NCBI RefSeq assembly: GCF_002379085.1
Contig: NZ_NBZW01000001.1
Span: 372,001-436,000 of the forward strand
Direction of reading: 5' to 3'
Source of the DNA: Polaromonas sp. AET17H-212
GTDB lineage: Bacteria; Pseudomonadota; Gammaproteobacteria; Burkholderiales; Burkholderiaceae_C
Length of the DNA: 64,000 nt
In this document: piece by piece, positions 36,603 to 45,571 of the stretch
Layout of the letters: each line of letters begins with the position of its first letter
Position numbering within the stretch: position 1 is the stretch's first letter
Notes under the pieces: model-generated
Databases searched by the model: none
Told to the model about the DNA's origin: nothing
What the model saw: the letters and a program-made list of their open reading frames with translations, nothing else
Translations under genes and position numbers: made by a program

Positions 36603-37649
36603 TCAGGCCTTGAACTTGTCTTTCGCGCGCCGGGAAAACTCGTTGGTGTAGGTCTTGGCCAGAACAATCCGGTCGGCCTTGATGCTGGGGTCAAAACTGG
36701 CCAGGGCCTTGAGTGCCGTCCTGGCACCTTCTTCAGGAATGAGGCCGTCCAGCGCGATCGCGTCACGCACCTTGTTGAAGGACGCCAGGTACAGGCCGCG
36801 GTCACCGAGCAGGTAGTTCTCGGGCACGGTCTTGATGATGTCGCCGGGGCCGGCCGTTTGCAGCCACTTCAGGCCATGCACGATGGCGTTGGCCAGCGCC
36901 TGGCAGGTGTTGGGATTTTTCTGGATGAAGTCCAGGGGCGCATACAGGCAGGCCGCCGGCATGGGACCGCCGAACACATCGACCGTGCCCTTGAGCGTGC
37001 GCGTGTCCGAGATGATTTTCACCTCGCCTTTTTGCTCCAGCATGGTCATCACCGGGTCGGTGTTGCTCATGGCATCGATCTGGCCGGAACGCAGGGCCGC
37101 CAGCGCACCGGCCGCGGTGCCGACGCCGATGAAACTCACATCGCTGGGCTTGAGACCGGCGCGCGACAGCACCAGGTTGGCCATCATGTTGGTGGACGAG
37201 CCCGGTGCGGACACGCCAATTTTTTTACCCCTGAGGTCGGCCACCGACTTGTAGTTGGGCATGTTTTTGGTGGACACGCCAAAGGCAATCTGCGGTGCCC
37301 GGCCCTGCAGCACAAAGGCCTGGAACATCTGGTTTTTCGACTGCAGGTTGATGGTGTGCTCGTAGGCACCCGACACCACATCGGCCGAGCCGCCCACCAC
37401 GGCCTGCAGCGCCCGTGCACCGCCGGCAAAGTCGCTGATCTCCACCTCCAGGCCTTCAGCCTTGAAGTAGCCCAGCTGCTCGCTGATGGTCAGCGGCAGG
37501 TAATAAAACGCCGCCTTGCCGCCGACAGCCAGCGCGATTTTTGTTTTCTCCAGCTTGCCTTGCGCGCGCAGGGCCGGAAAGGCCAGGGAGGCAGCACCGA
37601 GTGCGGCCGCACTGGCGAAAGTCCTGCGGTTGACGGTGAAATGGTTCAT
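36603..37649 (-). CDS. ABC transporter substrate-binding protein (SsuA/NrtA/ThiY-like)
   Basis: A 348-residue periplasmic binding protein. The N-terminus VNRRTFASAAALGAASLAFP has a twin-arginine look and ends at ALRAQG, so it is probably exported by Tat or Sec. Conserved pieces are YYLPLTISEQLGYFKAEGL, DFAGGARALQAVVGGSADVV, and DLRGKKIGVSAPGSSTNMM. It is the first gene of the transporter row (SBP, repeat, ATPase, permease). The ligand is unknown. The repeat copy begins right at its stop codon, leaving 173 bp before the ATPase gene. Confidence 0.9.
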   Translation of the reverse strand: MNHFTVNRRTFASAAALGAASLAFPALRAQGKLEKTKIALAVGGKAAFYYLPLTISEQLGYFKAEGLEVEISDFAGGARALQAVVGGSADVVSGAYEHTINLQSKNQMFQAFVLQGRAPQIAFGVSTKNMPNYKSVADLRGKKIGVSAPGSSTNMMANLVLSRAGLKPSDVSFIGVGTAAGALAALRSGQIDAMSNTDPVMTMLEQKGEVKIISDTRTLKGTVDVFGGPMPAACLYAPLDFIQKNPNTCQALANAIVHGLKWLQTAGPGDIIKTVPENYLLGDRGLYLASFNKVRDAIALDGLIPEEGARTALKALASFDPSIKADRIVLAKTYTNEFSRRAKDKFKA

Positions 37650-37700
37650 GGGCGGGTTCTCTCTCGGATTTTTTAGCTTCGGAAGAGCTTAGCCAGCGCG

Positions 37701-37735
37701 AAAAAAAACCGCATCGGTATCATCCCGTGCGGGTT
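37701..37735 (-). terminator. Terminator after the MAPEG gene
   Basis: On the minus strand ACCCGCA, a 14-base loop and TGCGGTT with one bulged C form a stem followed by eight T. It lies 30 bp past the stop of the MAPEG-family gene. Confidence 0.65.
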
Positions 37736-37764
37736 TGTACGGAACGGTTTCTGGTTACCAGACG

Positions 37765-38178
37765 TTACCGATAGCCCAGAAAAAGAATGCCGATGTTGAC
37801 CAGCAGCGCGAGGAACCAGATCACGCTGCGGCTCTTGGCCATGTCGGCCACGTACATCATGACGTAGGCGATGCGCAGCACGACAAACACGAACGCAAAC
37901 ACGTCGAGCCGTACCTGCGACGCCTGCAGCTGGTGCGCAATGATCACGGCGGCAAAAAAGAAAGGCAAGGCCTCGAAGGTGTTGGCCTGCGCATGGTTGG
38001 CACGCGCGCGCCAGTCGGTCTGGCGCGCCAGCCAGGCACGCGGGTTGTGGTTGTCGAAGCCGCCCTTGTTCGCCGGCGTCGTCATCGTGCCCCACTTGGC
38101 CAGCGCCGCGCAGGCGATCGGCAGCAGTGCAGCGGCCAGCAGGCACCAGTAGGCCACGGTGAAACGTGCATAAGTCAT
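37765..38178 (-). CDS. MAPEG-family membrane protein
   Basis: A 137-residue inner-membrane protein with four helices. NHAQANTFEALPFFFAAVII is the MAPEG signature (glutathione-binding-like E..N...E....F region), and FVVLRIAYVMMYVADMA is the conserved last-but-one helix. Bacterial members are of unknown role; eukaryotic ones are glutathione-dependent enzymes. It stands alone; repeat A5 lies directly upstream of the start and an own terminator follows. Confidence 0.88.
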   Translation of the reverse strand: MTYARFTVAYWCLLAAALLPIACAALAKWGTMTTPANKGGFDNHNPRAWLARQTDWRARANHAQANTFEALPFFFAAVIIAHQLQASQVRLDVFAFVFVVLRIAYVMMYVADMAKSRSVIWFLALLVNIGILFLGYR

Positions 38179-38188
38179 TGTGAGGTGC

Positions 38189-38246
38189 CTTTCTGGCTTG
38201 CAGTCATGGATGGACGGGCGTTGTCAGCTATGAAAACAGTAGCAAT
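38189..38246 (-). repeat. Repeat family A, copy A5
   Basis: On the minus strand TACTGTTTTCATAGCTGAC, ACGCCCGTCC, then CTGCAAGCCAGAAAGG. It lies in the leader of the MAPEG gene. Confidence 0.7.
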
Positions 38247-38268
38247 GAAACTGGGGTGCAGCCGCGCG

Positions 38269-38895
38269 CTAGCGGCGATCCACCAGCGCATGGGCAATCG
38301 TGCCGAGGTCCACGTACTCGAGTTCGCTGCCCACCGGCACGCCCCGCGCCAGGCGGGTGACCTGCACGCCGCGGCTTTTGAGCGCCTGCGCGATCACATG
38401 CGCGGTGGCCTCGCCTTCGGCGGTGAAGTTGGTGGCCAGGATGACCTCCTGCACCTCGCGCTCCGCGGCAGCGGGCGGATCACCCTGCGCGTCCCTGGGC
38501 AACACGCGGTCGAACAGCTTTTGCAGGCCGATGTCGTGCGGGCCGATGCCGTCGAGCGGGCTGAGCTTGCCCATCAGCACAAAGTAGAGGCCGCGGTAGG
38601 CCAGCGTGCGCTCCAGTGCCGCCTGGTCGGCCGGGGTTTCAACCACGCAGAGTTTGCTGCGATCGCGCGCCGGGTTGGCGCAGGTGCTGCAGATGTCGAG
38701 CTCGGTCAGCGTGTTGCACAGCGCGCAGTGTTTGACGCTGCGCACCGCATGTTCGAGCGCACGCGCGATCTGCAGGGCGCCGGGCTTGTCATGCTGCAGC
38801 AGATGAAACGCCATGCGCGCGGCCGACTTCGCGCCCACGCCCGGCAGGCGCCGCAGCGCCTGGGTCAGGCCCTCGAGAGCATTGGAGTCAGCCAT
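38269..38895 (-). CDS. recR: Recombination mediator RecR
   Basis: Acts with RecO (and RecF) to load RecA on gapped DNA. It has 208 residues. It shows the N-terminal helix-hairpin-helix ([20 protein letters not shown]), the four-Cys zinc finger ([16 protein letters not shown]) and a TOPRIM domain ([15 protein letters not shown] and [19 protein letters not shown]). The ATG at 38895 is chosen because the longer frame reads out of a family-B repeat. It follows ybaB across that repeat, in the common order dnaX-ybaB-recR. Confidence 0.95.
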   Translation of the reverse strand: MADSNALEGLTQALRRLPGVGAKSAARMAFHLLQHDKPGALQIARALEHAVRSVKHCALCNTLTELDICSTCANPARDRSKLCVVETPADQAALERTLAYRGLYFVLMGKLSPLDGIGPHDIGLQKLFDRVLPRDAQGDPPAAAEREVQEVILATNFTAEGEATAHVIAQALKSRGVQVTRLARGVPVGSELEYVDLGTIAHALVDRR

Positions 38896-38904
38896 GGATT
38901 GTGA

Positions 38905-39007
38905 GCCCCCACGTTCGCTCACTGCGAGCCTGCGGCAGCACTCTGCCCCTTGCACTGAAAAAGGGGCGCTGCGCCTGCGGGCCGGCAGAGCCGGACCCGC
39001 GGCCCCT
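38905..39007 (-). repeat. Repeat family B, copy B2 (inverted)
   Basis: On the minus strand GGGCCGCGGGTCCGGCTCTG, CCGGCCCGCAGGCGCAGCGC, ending GAACGTGGGGGC. It lies between ybaB and recR. Confidence 0.88.
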
Positions 39008-39030
39008 GCTTGTGAATGCGAATACCAAAG

Positions 39031-39363
39031 TCAGAACGGAAGTTTCATCCCGCCGGGCAGGCCCGGCATGCCGGCCGTGAGTTTGCCCATTTTCTCCTGG
39101 CTCAGATCTTCGGCCTTGCGCACGGCCGCGTTGAAAGCGGCGGCCACCAGGTCTTCGAGCATGTCCTTGTCGTCGGTCAGCAGGCTGGGGTCGATCTCGA
39201 CACGTTTGACGTCATGCTTGCAGGTCATGGTGACCTTGACCATGCCGTTGCCGGACTCCGCCGTGACTTCAATGAACGCCAGCTCGTCCTGCGCCTTTTT
39301 CAGGTTGTCCTGCATGGCCTGCGCCTGCTTCATCAGGCCGGCGAGTTGTCCTTTGTTGAACAT
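39031..39363 (-). CDS. ybaB: YbaB/EbfC nucleoid-associated protein
   Basis: A 110-residue DNA-binding protein between dnaX and recR, as in most bacteria. [20 protein letters not shown] and the [18 protein letters not shown] strand are diagnostic. The C-terminus is Met/Gly/Pro-rich ([12 protein letters not shown]). Its ATG lies 29 bp after the dnaX stop. Confidence 0.95.
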   Translation of the reverse strand: MFNKGQLAGLMKQAQAMQDNLKKAQDELAFIEVTAESGNGMVKVTMTCKHDVKRVEIDPSLLTDDKDMLEDLVAAAFNAAVRKAEDLSQEKMGKLTAGMPGLPGGMKLPF

Positions 39364-39392
39364 GTCTTTTTTCCTTTAAAACTTGGTGGTAA

Positions 39393-41285
39393 TCATATCG
39401 GCTTGCCCGCCACCGGGGCGAGCGGTTTGATGCTGCCCGGCACAATTCGGGCGCCCCAGTCGCGCATCATGTCCTGCACAAACGGGTCGTTCTGAATGGT
39501 TTCCTCGGCCAGGCGTTGCCGCTCCTGCGCGGCGGCGGCATTGCGCCGGGCCGGCGAATCGCCGACCGGGCCGAGTTCGACCACCAGTGTCGGTGCCTGG
39601 CCGCTGTCCTGCAGCACGGCCTGCAGGGCCAGCTGGAGTTTTTCGCGCGCGGCGGCCTGGTTCAGCGACTCGCGCTCCACGCGCAGGGTCCAGACCCCGT
39701 CGGCCTGCGTACGCAGCTCGGACTGCAGCGCCAGTTCGCGCGCCAGCGCACCTATCGTTTCGGCCGCCACCATGCGGTTGACCAGCGCCGTCCAGACGTC
39801 GCCGAGCGGGCTGTTCGTGACCAGGGCTGCGGCAGGGGGCAACACCGGGGCTGCCACCGGCGCGGGCGCTGGGGGCGGTGCGGGCGCCGCTGGCAACGCC
39901 GAAGCCGGCATGGGCAAGGCGTCTTCCCACGGCAAGGGCTCCCTCGATGCTACAAAATCAGGAGCAGTTGGCGCCCGCTGAACAAGGGCAGAAGGCCGAT
40001 TTTCTTCCAGGTTTTGGCGAACCGGCGGCGCAGCCACCGGGGGGCGAACCAGCGCCGGGGGCGCGACAGACGCCGCGACGGGACGGGCGGCCACGGCGCT
40101 GGCCGGCACACTCTCAGGCTGCGGCTTTTTTGGGGGCTCGACGGCGCCCCCCTGTGCGGCGGCCGCCGTCATCGCGCCCGGGGGTTTGAAGGCCAGCAGG
40201 CGCAGCAGCACCATGGTCAGCGCCGCGTAGTCGTCGGGTGCCAGCCCCAGCTCGGCGCGGCCATGCAGGCACAGGCTGTACAGCAGCTGCGTCTCGTCGG
40301 CCGGCATGGTTTGCGCCAGGCGCGCCGTGGCGGCGACTTCGGGGTCGGCAGCGTCGTCGCCCGCGTCCATGCCGGGCACCGCCTGCAGCACCGCCATGCG
40401 TTGCAGCACGGTGGCCATTTCCTCGAGGGTGGAGGCGGCGCTCAGGCCGTTCAGGCGCAGCACCTCGGAGGTCTCGACCACACTCTTGCCGTCGCCACGC
40501 GCCAGCGCGTCAAGTAGCTGGAACACATAGCTACGGTCCACGCTGCCCAGCATCTGGCGCACGCTGGCTTCCTGCAGCTGGCCGGAGCCGAAGGCAATCG
40601 CCTGGTCGGTCAATGACAGCGCGTCGCGCATGGAGCCGCGTGCGGCGCGTGCCAGCAGACGCAGGGCCTGCGGCTCCGACTCGATGTTTTCGGCCCGCAG
40701 CACCTGCACCAGGTGCTCCAGGATGGTTTCCGGCGCCATCGGCCGCAGGTTGAACTGCAGGCAGCGCGACAGCACGGTGGCCGGCACTTTCTGCGGGTCC
40801 GTCGTGGCCAGCACGAACTTGAGGTACTCGGGCGGTTCTTCCAGCGTCTTGAGCATGGCGTTGAAGGCCGTGTTCGTCAGCATGTGCACCTCGTCGATCA
40901 TGAAGACCTTGAAGCGCCCCACCACCGGCTTGTAAACCGCCTGTTCGAGCAACTGCGCAATCTCGTCGACGCCGCGGTTCGATGCCGCGTCGAGCTCGGT
41001 GTAATCGACAAAACGGCCGCTGTCGATGTCGGTGCAGGCCTGGCAGACGCCGCACGGGGTGGCGGTGATGCCGCCCTGCCCGTCCGCGCCCAGGCAGTTC
41101 AGCGACTTGGCGAGGATGCGCGAGATGGTGGTCTTGCCCACACCGCGCGTACCGGTGAACAGGTAGGCATGGTGCAGCCGCTGCGTGCCCAGGGCGTTGC
41201 TGAGCGCCTGCACCACATGCGACTGCCCGACCATTTCAGAAAAATTCCGGGGGCGGTATTTGCGGGCAAGGACGAGGTAGGACAT
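39393..41285 (-). CDS. dnaX: DNA polymerase III subunits tau/gamma
   Basis: The clamp-loader ATPase of 630 residues. Walker A is GTRGVGKTTISRI, the zinc cysteines are C..CGVCQAC after SLNCLGADG, Walker B is FKVMIDEVHML, and SRC is LSRCLQFNLRP. After the three AAA+ domains there is a Pro/Ala linker and a C-terminal tau part. Residues about 424-446 (ENRPSALVQRAPTAPDFV) are encoded by a copy of repeat family A (39948-40012) in the linker. I see no clear slippery frameshift site. Confidence 0.96.
   Translation of the reverse strand: MSYLVLARKYRPRNFSEMVGQSHVVQALSNALGTQRLHHAYLFTGTRGVGKTTISRILAKSLNCLGADGQGGITATPCGVCQACTDIDSGRFVDYTELDAASNRGVDEIAQLLEQAVYKPVVGRFKVFMIDEVHMLTNTAFNAMLKTLEEPPEYLKFVLATTDPQKVPATVLSRCLQFNLRPMAPETILEHLVQVLRAENIESEPQALRLLARAARGSMRDALSLTDQAIAFGSGQLQEASVRQMLGSVDRSYVFQLLDALARGDGKSVVETSEVLRLNGLSAASTLEEMATVLQRMAVLQAVPGMDAGDDAADPEVAATARLAQTMPADETQLLYSLCLHGRAELGLAPDDYAALTMVLLRLLAFKPPGAMTAAAAQGGAVEPPKKPQPESVPASAVAARPVAASVAPPALVRPPVAAPPVRQNLEENRPSALVQRAPTAPDFVASREPLPWEDALPMPASALPAAPAPPPAPAPVAAPVLPPAAALVTNSPLGDVWTALVNRMVAAETIGALARELALQSELRTQADGVWTLRVERESLNQAAAREKLQLALQAVLQDSGQAPTLVVELGPVGDSPARRNAAAAQERQRLAEETIQNDPFVQDMMRDWGARIVPGSIKPLAPVAGKPI
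39948..40012 (+). repeat. Repeat family A, copy A6, inside dnaX
   Basis: TACAAAATCAGGAGCAGTTG, GCGCCCGCTGAACAAGGGC, AGAAGGCCGATTTTC. Translated in the Pro/Ala linker of DnaX. Confidence 0.8.
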
Positions 41286-41354
41286 CGGATGATTCTAAAG
41301 CGCGGGGCGCAGGGTTTTTATGGCCACAGCCCTTTAAGTCCCGGCCCTTGCCCT

Positions 41355-41360
41355 TACAAT
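41355..41360 (+). promoter_or_regulatory. -10 box of the SRP RNA gene
   Basis: TACAAT at 41355-41360 lies seven bases before the 5' end inferred from RNA pairing (41368). It lies about 70 bp beyond the divergent dnaX start, so the two promoters share this gap. Confidence 0.5.
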
Positions 41361-41366
41361 AGTCAA

Positions 41367-41466
41367 TGACGGGCCTTCCCGCATGGTGAAGCGGCCAACC
41401 GGGTCAGATGGGGAACCAAGCAGCCCTAACTGCGGAGCCAGTGCCGGGGTCGAGGCTCGTCACCTT
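41367..41466 (+). ncRNA. ffs: Signal recognition particle RNA (4.5S type)
   Basis: The conserved SRP apical region is present: GGTCAGATGGGGAACC followed by AAGCAGCCCTAACTG, the binding site for Ffh. The 5' GACGGGCCT (41368-41376) pairs with 3' AGGCTCGTC (41453-41461) to close the hairpin; inner pairing CCGGG/CCGGGG supports the rod shape. Length is about 95-100 nt, normal for the bacterial small SRP RNA. A position next to dnaX is common in betaproteobacteria. Confidence 0.9.
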
Positions 41467-41554
41467 ATTCAACTCAACGTGGCCTGAGAGCCTGGATCAG
41501 GACTTGCGCGATAGCCGCCATGGAATCCAGCCCGGACCGACTCGCATCACTGCC

Positions 41555-41950
41555 ATGACATCACCCGATCACCCGACCGTGTCTGCCTTGGTGGTAGAAG
41601 ATGACGAGCACATCGCCCAGTTGCTCAAATTCATCCTCGAGCGAGAGCGCTTCGTGGTGCAACTGGCGCGCGATGGGCGGGAAGCCAAGGCGTTCATCGA
41701 GCAGAACCCGCCGCCAGCCATTGTCCTGCTGGATGTCATGCTGCCCTTCTTCGACGGCTTTGCACTGGTCACCATCCTGCGTGCCCAACCCGCCTGGAAG
41801 ATTGTCCCGGTCATCATGCTGACGGCCAAGACTCAGGAGAAGGATATCGTCCGGGCGCTGGACGAAGGTGCCAGCGACTACATTGTCAAGCCGTTCCAGC
41901 CCGCTGAACTTCTCGCCCGCATCAAGCGCTTCTCCTCGCGCAAGGCATGA
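41555..41950 (+). CDS. Receiver-only response regulator of a glycan operon
   Basis: A 131-residue single REC domain. The acidic pocket is VVEDDE (E15-E18), the phospho-acceptor is D60 in IVLLDVMLPFFDG, the switch Thr is in IMLTAKTQEKD, and the Lys in DYIVKPFQPAEL. No output domain follows. The ATG at 41555 is chosen; a longer frame from 41408 overlaps the SRP RNA. It is the first gene of a four-gene row in which the next start lies seven bases after its stop. A role as a phospho-switch binding the neighbouring synthase or HEAT protein is plausible. Confidence 0.88.
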   Translation: MTSPDHPTVSALVVEDDEHIAQLLKFILERERFVVQLARDGREAKAFIEQNPPPAIVLLDVMLPFFDGFALVTILRAQPAWKIVPVIMLTAKTQEKDIVRALDEGASDYIVKPFQPAELLARIKRFSSRKA

Positions 41951-41957
41951 CCCGTTG

Positions 41958-42734
41958 ATGAGAAATACAACCCTCCGAATTTCCGGCCTTGTTCTGGCCC
42001 ACGTCCTGGCCAGCCCGGTATGGGCGGATGCAGCGGCCCCTGGCAGCCCCACCATGCAGGTTGAGCTGGGTGCGGAAACCAGCAGCCTGAGCAACGGCAG
42101 CCCGGACTGGCGCGAGACATCGCTGCGCCTGACCAGCCAGCCCGAAAAACGCAGCGTCAGATCCCTCGGCCTCAGGCAGACCAGCCGTTTTGGGCTGGAC
42201 GACCAGGAAATCAGCGGCCAGCTGACCACGCCTTTGTCGGACCGGCTGACGGCCACCGTGGGAGGCAGTCTCAGCCCGACGCATCGGGTGCTGCCCAGGC
42301 AGGGCCTGGAAGGCGCGCTGCAATACGAGTTTGCACCCGCCTGGCTGATGCAGGGAGGGCTGAGCAACCGGCGTTATGACACCACCCATGTGGATCAGGC
42401 CACCTTGATGCTGGAGCACTATTTTTCCTCCTTCAGCGCCTCTTTCGCCTGGAAGCCCGTGCGGGCGTCTGGCGTCAGCTCCAGCAGCACCGAGGTGCGA
42501 ACCTCCTATTACTACAGCGATGCCAGTTTCACTGGTTTGATCTTCAGCAAAGGGCAGGAGGCCACCACCATCGCGCCAAGCCTGGTGGTGCTGGCCGACG
42601 TCAGGTCAACGGCCTGGTGGGGCCGCCATTGGCTGACCCGGCAATGGGCTGTGAACTATGCCCTGACCCACACCCGACAAGGTAATTTCTACAACAGAAA
42701 CAGCGTGCGCATTGGTGCTGAATACGCTTTCTGA
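41958..42734 (+). CDS. YaiO-family outer-membrane beta-barrel protein
   Basis: A 258-residue protein with a signal peptide (MRNTTLRISGLVLAHVLASP, ending VWA). About a dozen amphipathic strands rich in Tyr, Trp and Ser follow, ending in the outer-membrane signature Phe (IGAEYAF). Its shape fits the YaiO-type barrel group. In E. coli yaiO lies beside the glycosyltransferase gene yaiP, and here too a family 2 glycosyltransferase is in the operon. It may let a polysaccharide through the outer membrane. It overlaps the next gene by about 20 bases. Confidence 0.72.
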   Translation: MRNTTLRISGLVLAHVLASPVWADAAAPGSPTMQVELGAETSSLSNGSPDWRETSLRLTSQPEKRSVRSLGLRQTSRFGLDDQEISGQLTTPLSDRLTATVGGSLSPTHRVLPRQGLEGALQYEFAPAWLMQGGLSNRRYDTTHVDQATLMLEHYFSSFSASFAWKPVRASGVSSSSTEVRTSYYYSDASFTGLIFSKGQEATTIAPSLVVLADVRSTAWWGRHWLTRQWAVNYALTHTRQGNFYNRNSVRIGAEYAF

Positions 42735-43785
42735 CCCTTACCTGAAGTTTGCCTTCGGAGTCGGTATTTCCGCCATGGGACTGACTGCGCTGCTGGTCCT
42801 GGTGATCGTGAGCCTGCGACTGAGCCTGCGGAGAAGCGCGCAACGTGAAACTGCCTTCATTGCCGTCTGGCGCCCTGTCCTGCTGGAGGTGGTCAGCGAC
42901 GGCACCCCGCGCATTCCTGACGCACTGCACGGACGTGACCTTCTGTATTTCCTGAAATTGTGGAACTACCTGCAGGAATCCCTGAGGGGACCGGCTGGCG
43001 ACAGGCTCAATGCATTGGCGCGTCAACTCCACTGCGATGAAGCCGTCCGTACCCTGCTCAGGAAAGGCGATCGGGCGGAGCGCCTGCTGGCCCTGCTGAC
43101 GCTGGGCCATCTTCGCGAGGCATCTGCATGGGATGAGCTCGCACAGCAGGCCACAGGTACGGACAGCCTCGCGTCCCTCCATGCTGCGCGGGCGCTGATC
43201 AAGATTGATCCCCTGCGAGGTACCGAACTTCTCCTGCCCCTGATCCTCAGGCGGCGTGACTGGGATGTCGCGCAAATCGCCAATTTCCTGGGTGAGGCCA
43301 ACCAGGCATTCTGGCTCCATCTTTCCAAGAATATCCTCACCATTGACACACAGCACTGGCCGCGAGCGCTTCAACTGGCCGATGCGTTGCATCTGCAACT
43401 GCCCTTTCCGTCCATGCAGTACATCCTGACCCATGCCCCCTCGGTAGACACGCTGGTCGCTGCGCTGCACATGGCCTCGGGTCCGACACTGCTGCCGGCT
43501 GCGCGTGGTTTCCTGCACCACCCCGACTGGAGGGTGCGGGTCGAGTCAGCCCGGTTTCTTGGCCAGTTCGGCGACGCCGAGGACCTGGCCCCCCTGCAAT
43601 CACTGCTGCAGGATGCGCAGTGGTGGGTGCGCTACCGTGCAGCGCAGGCTCTGGCCGACATGCCTTTTTACGGCACCCAAAAACTCAGCCAGCTGCGCAG
43701 CCAGGCCACGGAAGCGCCGGTGAGGGACATGCTCGACCACGTGCTGGCCGAGCATGGCGCCGGCGCGGCGCCTGAGGGGGTCTGA
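42715..43785 (+). CDS. HEAT-repeat membrane protein in a glycan operon
   Basis: About 356 residues. One N-terminal helix (LKFAFGVGISAMGLTALLVL) anchors the protein. The rest is helical HEAT-like repeats, clearest at ERLLALLTLGHLREASAWDE, TDSLASLHAARALIKIDP, DWRVRVESARFLGQFGDAED and AQWWVRYRAAQALADMPFYG. Such repeats bind partner proteins; the last two look like PBS-lyase HEAT units. Start is GTG 42715 (or TTG 42712), inside the previous gene, so translation is coupled. A scaffold between the regulator, the synthase and the barrel is the simplest guess. No enzyme motif is seen. Confidence 0.78.
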   Translation: MLNTLSDPYLKFAFGVGISAMGLTALLVLVIVSLRLSLRRSAQRETAFIAVWRPVLLEVVSDGTPRIPDALHGRDLLYFLKLWNYLQESLRGPAGDRLNALARQLHCDEAVRTLLRKGDRAERLLALLTLGHLREASAWDELAQQATGTDSLASLHAARALIKIDPLRGTELLLPLILRRRDWDVAQIANFLGEANQAFWLHLSKNILTIDTQHWPRALQLADALHLQLPFPSMQYILTHAPSVDTLVAALHMASGPTLLPAARGFLHHPDWRVRVESARFLGQFGDAEDLAPLQSLLQDAQWWVRYRAAQALADMPFYGTQKLSQLRSQATEAPVRDMLDHVLAEHGAGAAPEGV

Positions 43786-43789
43786 CACC

Positions 43790-45190
43790 ATGACCGAATG
43801 GATCACCTGGCTCATCCTTGGCTACTTCATCCTGCTCAACGGGAGTTACCTGGCACTCAACCTCCTGTCGGTCTTTGCGCTCCATCGCAACAACCAGGAA
43901 AAGTTGCTGGACGCACTGCCCCAGGCATTCACCGGTCTGGAGCCGGGCATCAGCCTTCTTGTGCCCGCCTACAACGAAGAGGCAACCATCACCGCCTCGG
44001 TTCGTTCCATGTTCCAGTTGACCTATTCCGATTTCGAGGTCGTTGTCATCAATGACGGCTCCCGGGACAACACCCTGGAAGTGCTCAAGCGGGAGTTTTC
44101 GCTTCTCCCCTTCCCCGAGGCACCGCGCGAGGGTCTGGCCACCAAGCCGGTGCGCGGCATCTACCGTTCGATGACCCACCCCAACCTGCGCGTGATTGAC
44201 AAGGAAAACGGCGGCAAGGCGGACTCGCTGAACGCCGGCATCAACGCCGCGCACCACCCCCTGTTCTGCGGCGTCGATGCCGACTCCATCCTGTCACGGG
44301 ACAGCCTGCAACGCGTTGCCAAGCCCTTTTTGACGCACCCTGACACGGTGGCCACTGGAGGAACGGTCCGGGTCGCCAATGGTTGTGAAGTGATTGACGG
44401 ATTCCTGACCAAGGTCGGCTTGCCCACCAACATCTGGGCACTTTTTCAGGTGGTGGAGTATCTGCGGGCTTTTCTGTTCGGCCGACTGGGCTGGTCCAGG
44501 CTCAACGCGATGCTGATCATCTCGGGGGCTTTTGGGCTTTTCAGGACCGATGTCGTGATTGCCGTTGGCGGCTACCGCGCGAACACCATTGGGGAAGACA
44601 TGGAACTGGTGGTCCGCATGCACCGCATGCTGCGTCAGCAGGGAAAGCCCTACCGGATCGAGTTCGTGCCCGAGCCGGTGTGCTGGACCGAGGCCCCCGA
44701 AGACCGGAAGACATTGAAGAACCAGCGGGTACGCTGGCAACGCGGCCTGTCCGAAAGCCTGACCAGCAATTGGGGGCTGATGTTCAGCCGCAACGGCGGA
44801 ACGCCTGGCTGGCTGGCTTTTCCCTTCATGATCCTGTTTGAATGGCTGGGCCCGCTGGTCGAGCTGGGAGGCTACCTCTTCATGCTCTATGCCTACGCCT
44901 TTGGGCTGGTCTCCTGGCAGGCGTTTTCCGTGTTCCTCTTCATGGCCATCGGGCTGGGCATCCTGCTGTCGGTGTCCGGACTGTTGCTGGAAGAAATTTC
45001 ATTTCGCATGTACCCGAAATTCCGCCAGCTCGCCGTGCTCGCGCTGGTGGTGGTCCTTGAAAATTTCGGTTACCGCCAGCTCAACTCGTGGTGGCGGCTG
45101 ATCGGGCTGTACCGCTGGGCGGCGCAACGCGAAGCAAAATGGGGCGAGATGAAACGCAAGGGCGTGGGCCAGCCACAAACACCGCGATAA
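43790..45190 (+). CDS. Family 2 glycosyltransferase, processive inner-membrane synthase type
   Basis: A 466-residue membrane glycosyltransferase resembling PgaC/BcsA/YaiP. One helix precedes the GT-A domain (ISLLVPAYNEEATI, with VVINDGSRDNT for nucleotide sugar). DXD is in CGVDADSIL, the acceptor-base region is GEDMELVVRMH, and the processivity motif is NQRVRWQRG (Q..RW). Four helices follow. This layout makes and pushes a polysaccharide chain across the inner membrane. The ATG at 43790 lies four bases after the HEAT gene stop. There is no deacetylase or PilZ domain nearby; control may come from the response regulator at the operon start. Confidence 0.88.
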   Translation: MTEWITWLILGYFILLNGSYLALNLLSVFALHRNNQEKLLDALPQAFTGLEPGISLLVPAYNEEATITASVRSMFQLTYSDFEVVVINDGSRDNTLEVLKREFSLLPFPEAPREGLATKPVRGIYRSMTHPNLRVIDKENGGKADSLNAGINAAHHPLFCGVDADSILSRDSLQRVAKPFLTHPDTVATGGTVRVANGCEVIDGFLTKVGLPTNIWALFQVVEYLRAFLFGRLGWSRLNAMLIISGAFGLFRTDVVIAVGGYRANTIGEDMELVVRMHRMLRQQGKPYRIEFVPEPVCWTEAPEDRKTLKNQRVRWQRGLSESLTSNWGLMFSRNGGTPGWLAFPFMILFEWLGPLVELGGYLFMLYAYAFGLVSWQAFSVFLFMAIGLGILLSVSGLLLEEISFRMYPKFRQLAVLALVVVLENFGYRQLNSWWRLIGLYRWAAQREAKWGEMKRKGVGQPQTPR

Positions 45191-45360
45191 CCTGCACGCA
45201 CAAGGCCTGCGGCGCGAAAACCGCACCGGCGGGGAGCGCCTCGTTGGGCGGAAAAAATTCACACAAATCAGACGCCTAGCCAAATTCCTACAAACGGAGG
45301 CGGCGCCCGCCTGCCGTTTTGGGCTTTCTCCATCGAAAACTTTTCCCTAGAATTTTTTCC

Positions 45361-45567
45361 ATGGACACATTTGAAAAACCAACCCACGAGGAGCTGGCCC
45401 GCTACCTGAAAGCACTGGGCCGGCTGATCAAGGCGGAGTCACAACGGCTGGAGGCCATCTACGAGTTGTCGAAGGTGGGGCCGGAGGACTTCCTGCGGCT
45501 GCATGTCGAGTCGGAACGGCTGAACGCCTGGAGCAACTACTTCGAGCGGCGCGATGGGGCAATCTAG
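45361..45567 (+). CDS. Small conserved-looking hypothetical protein
   Basis: A 68-residue acidic helical protein (MDTFEKPTHEELARYLKALG onward, ending WSNYFERRDGAI). I do not recognise it. It is likely a real gene: codon use is like its neighbours, and the frame closes just before a convergent small gene. No signal or membrane part is seen. It may be a small helical-bundle protein. Confidence 0.55.
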   Translation: MDTFEKPTHEELARYLKALGRLIKAESQRLEAIYELSKVGPEDFLRLHVESERLNAWSNYFERRDGAI

Positions 45568-45571
45568 GCAA

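Noticed and set aside
41408-41554. N-terminal extension of the response regulator by 49 residues
   Set aside because: The extension overlaps the 3' part of the SRP RNA, and the REC fold begins right after ATG 41555.
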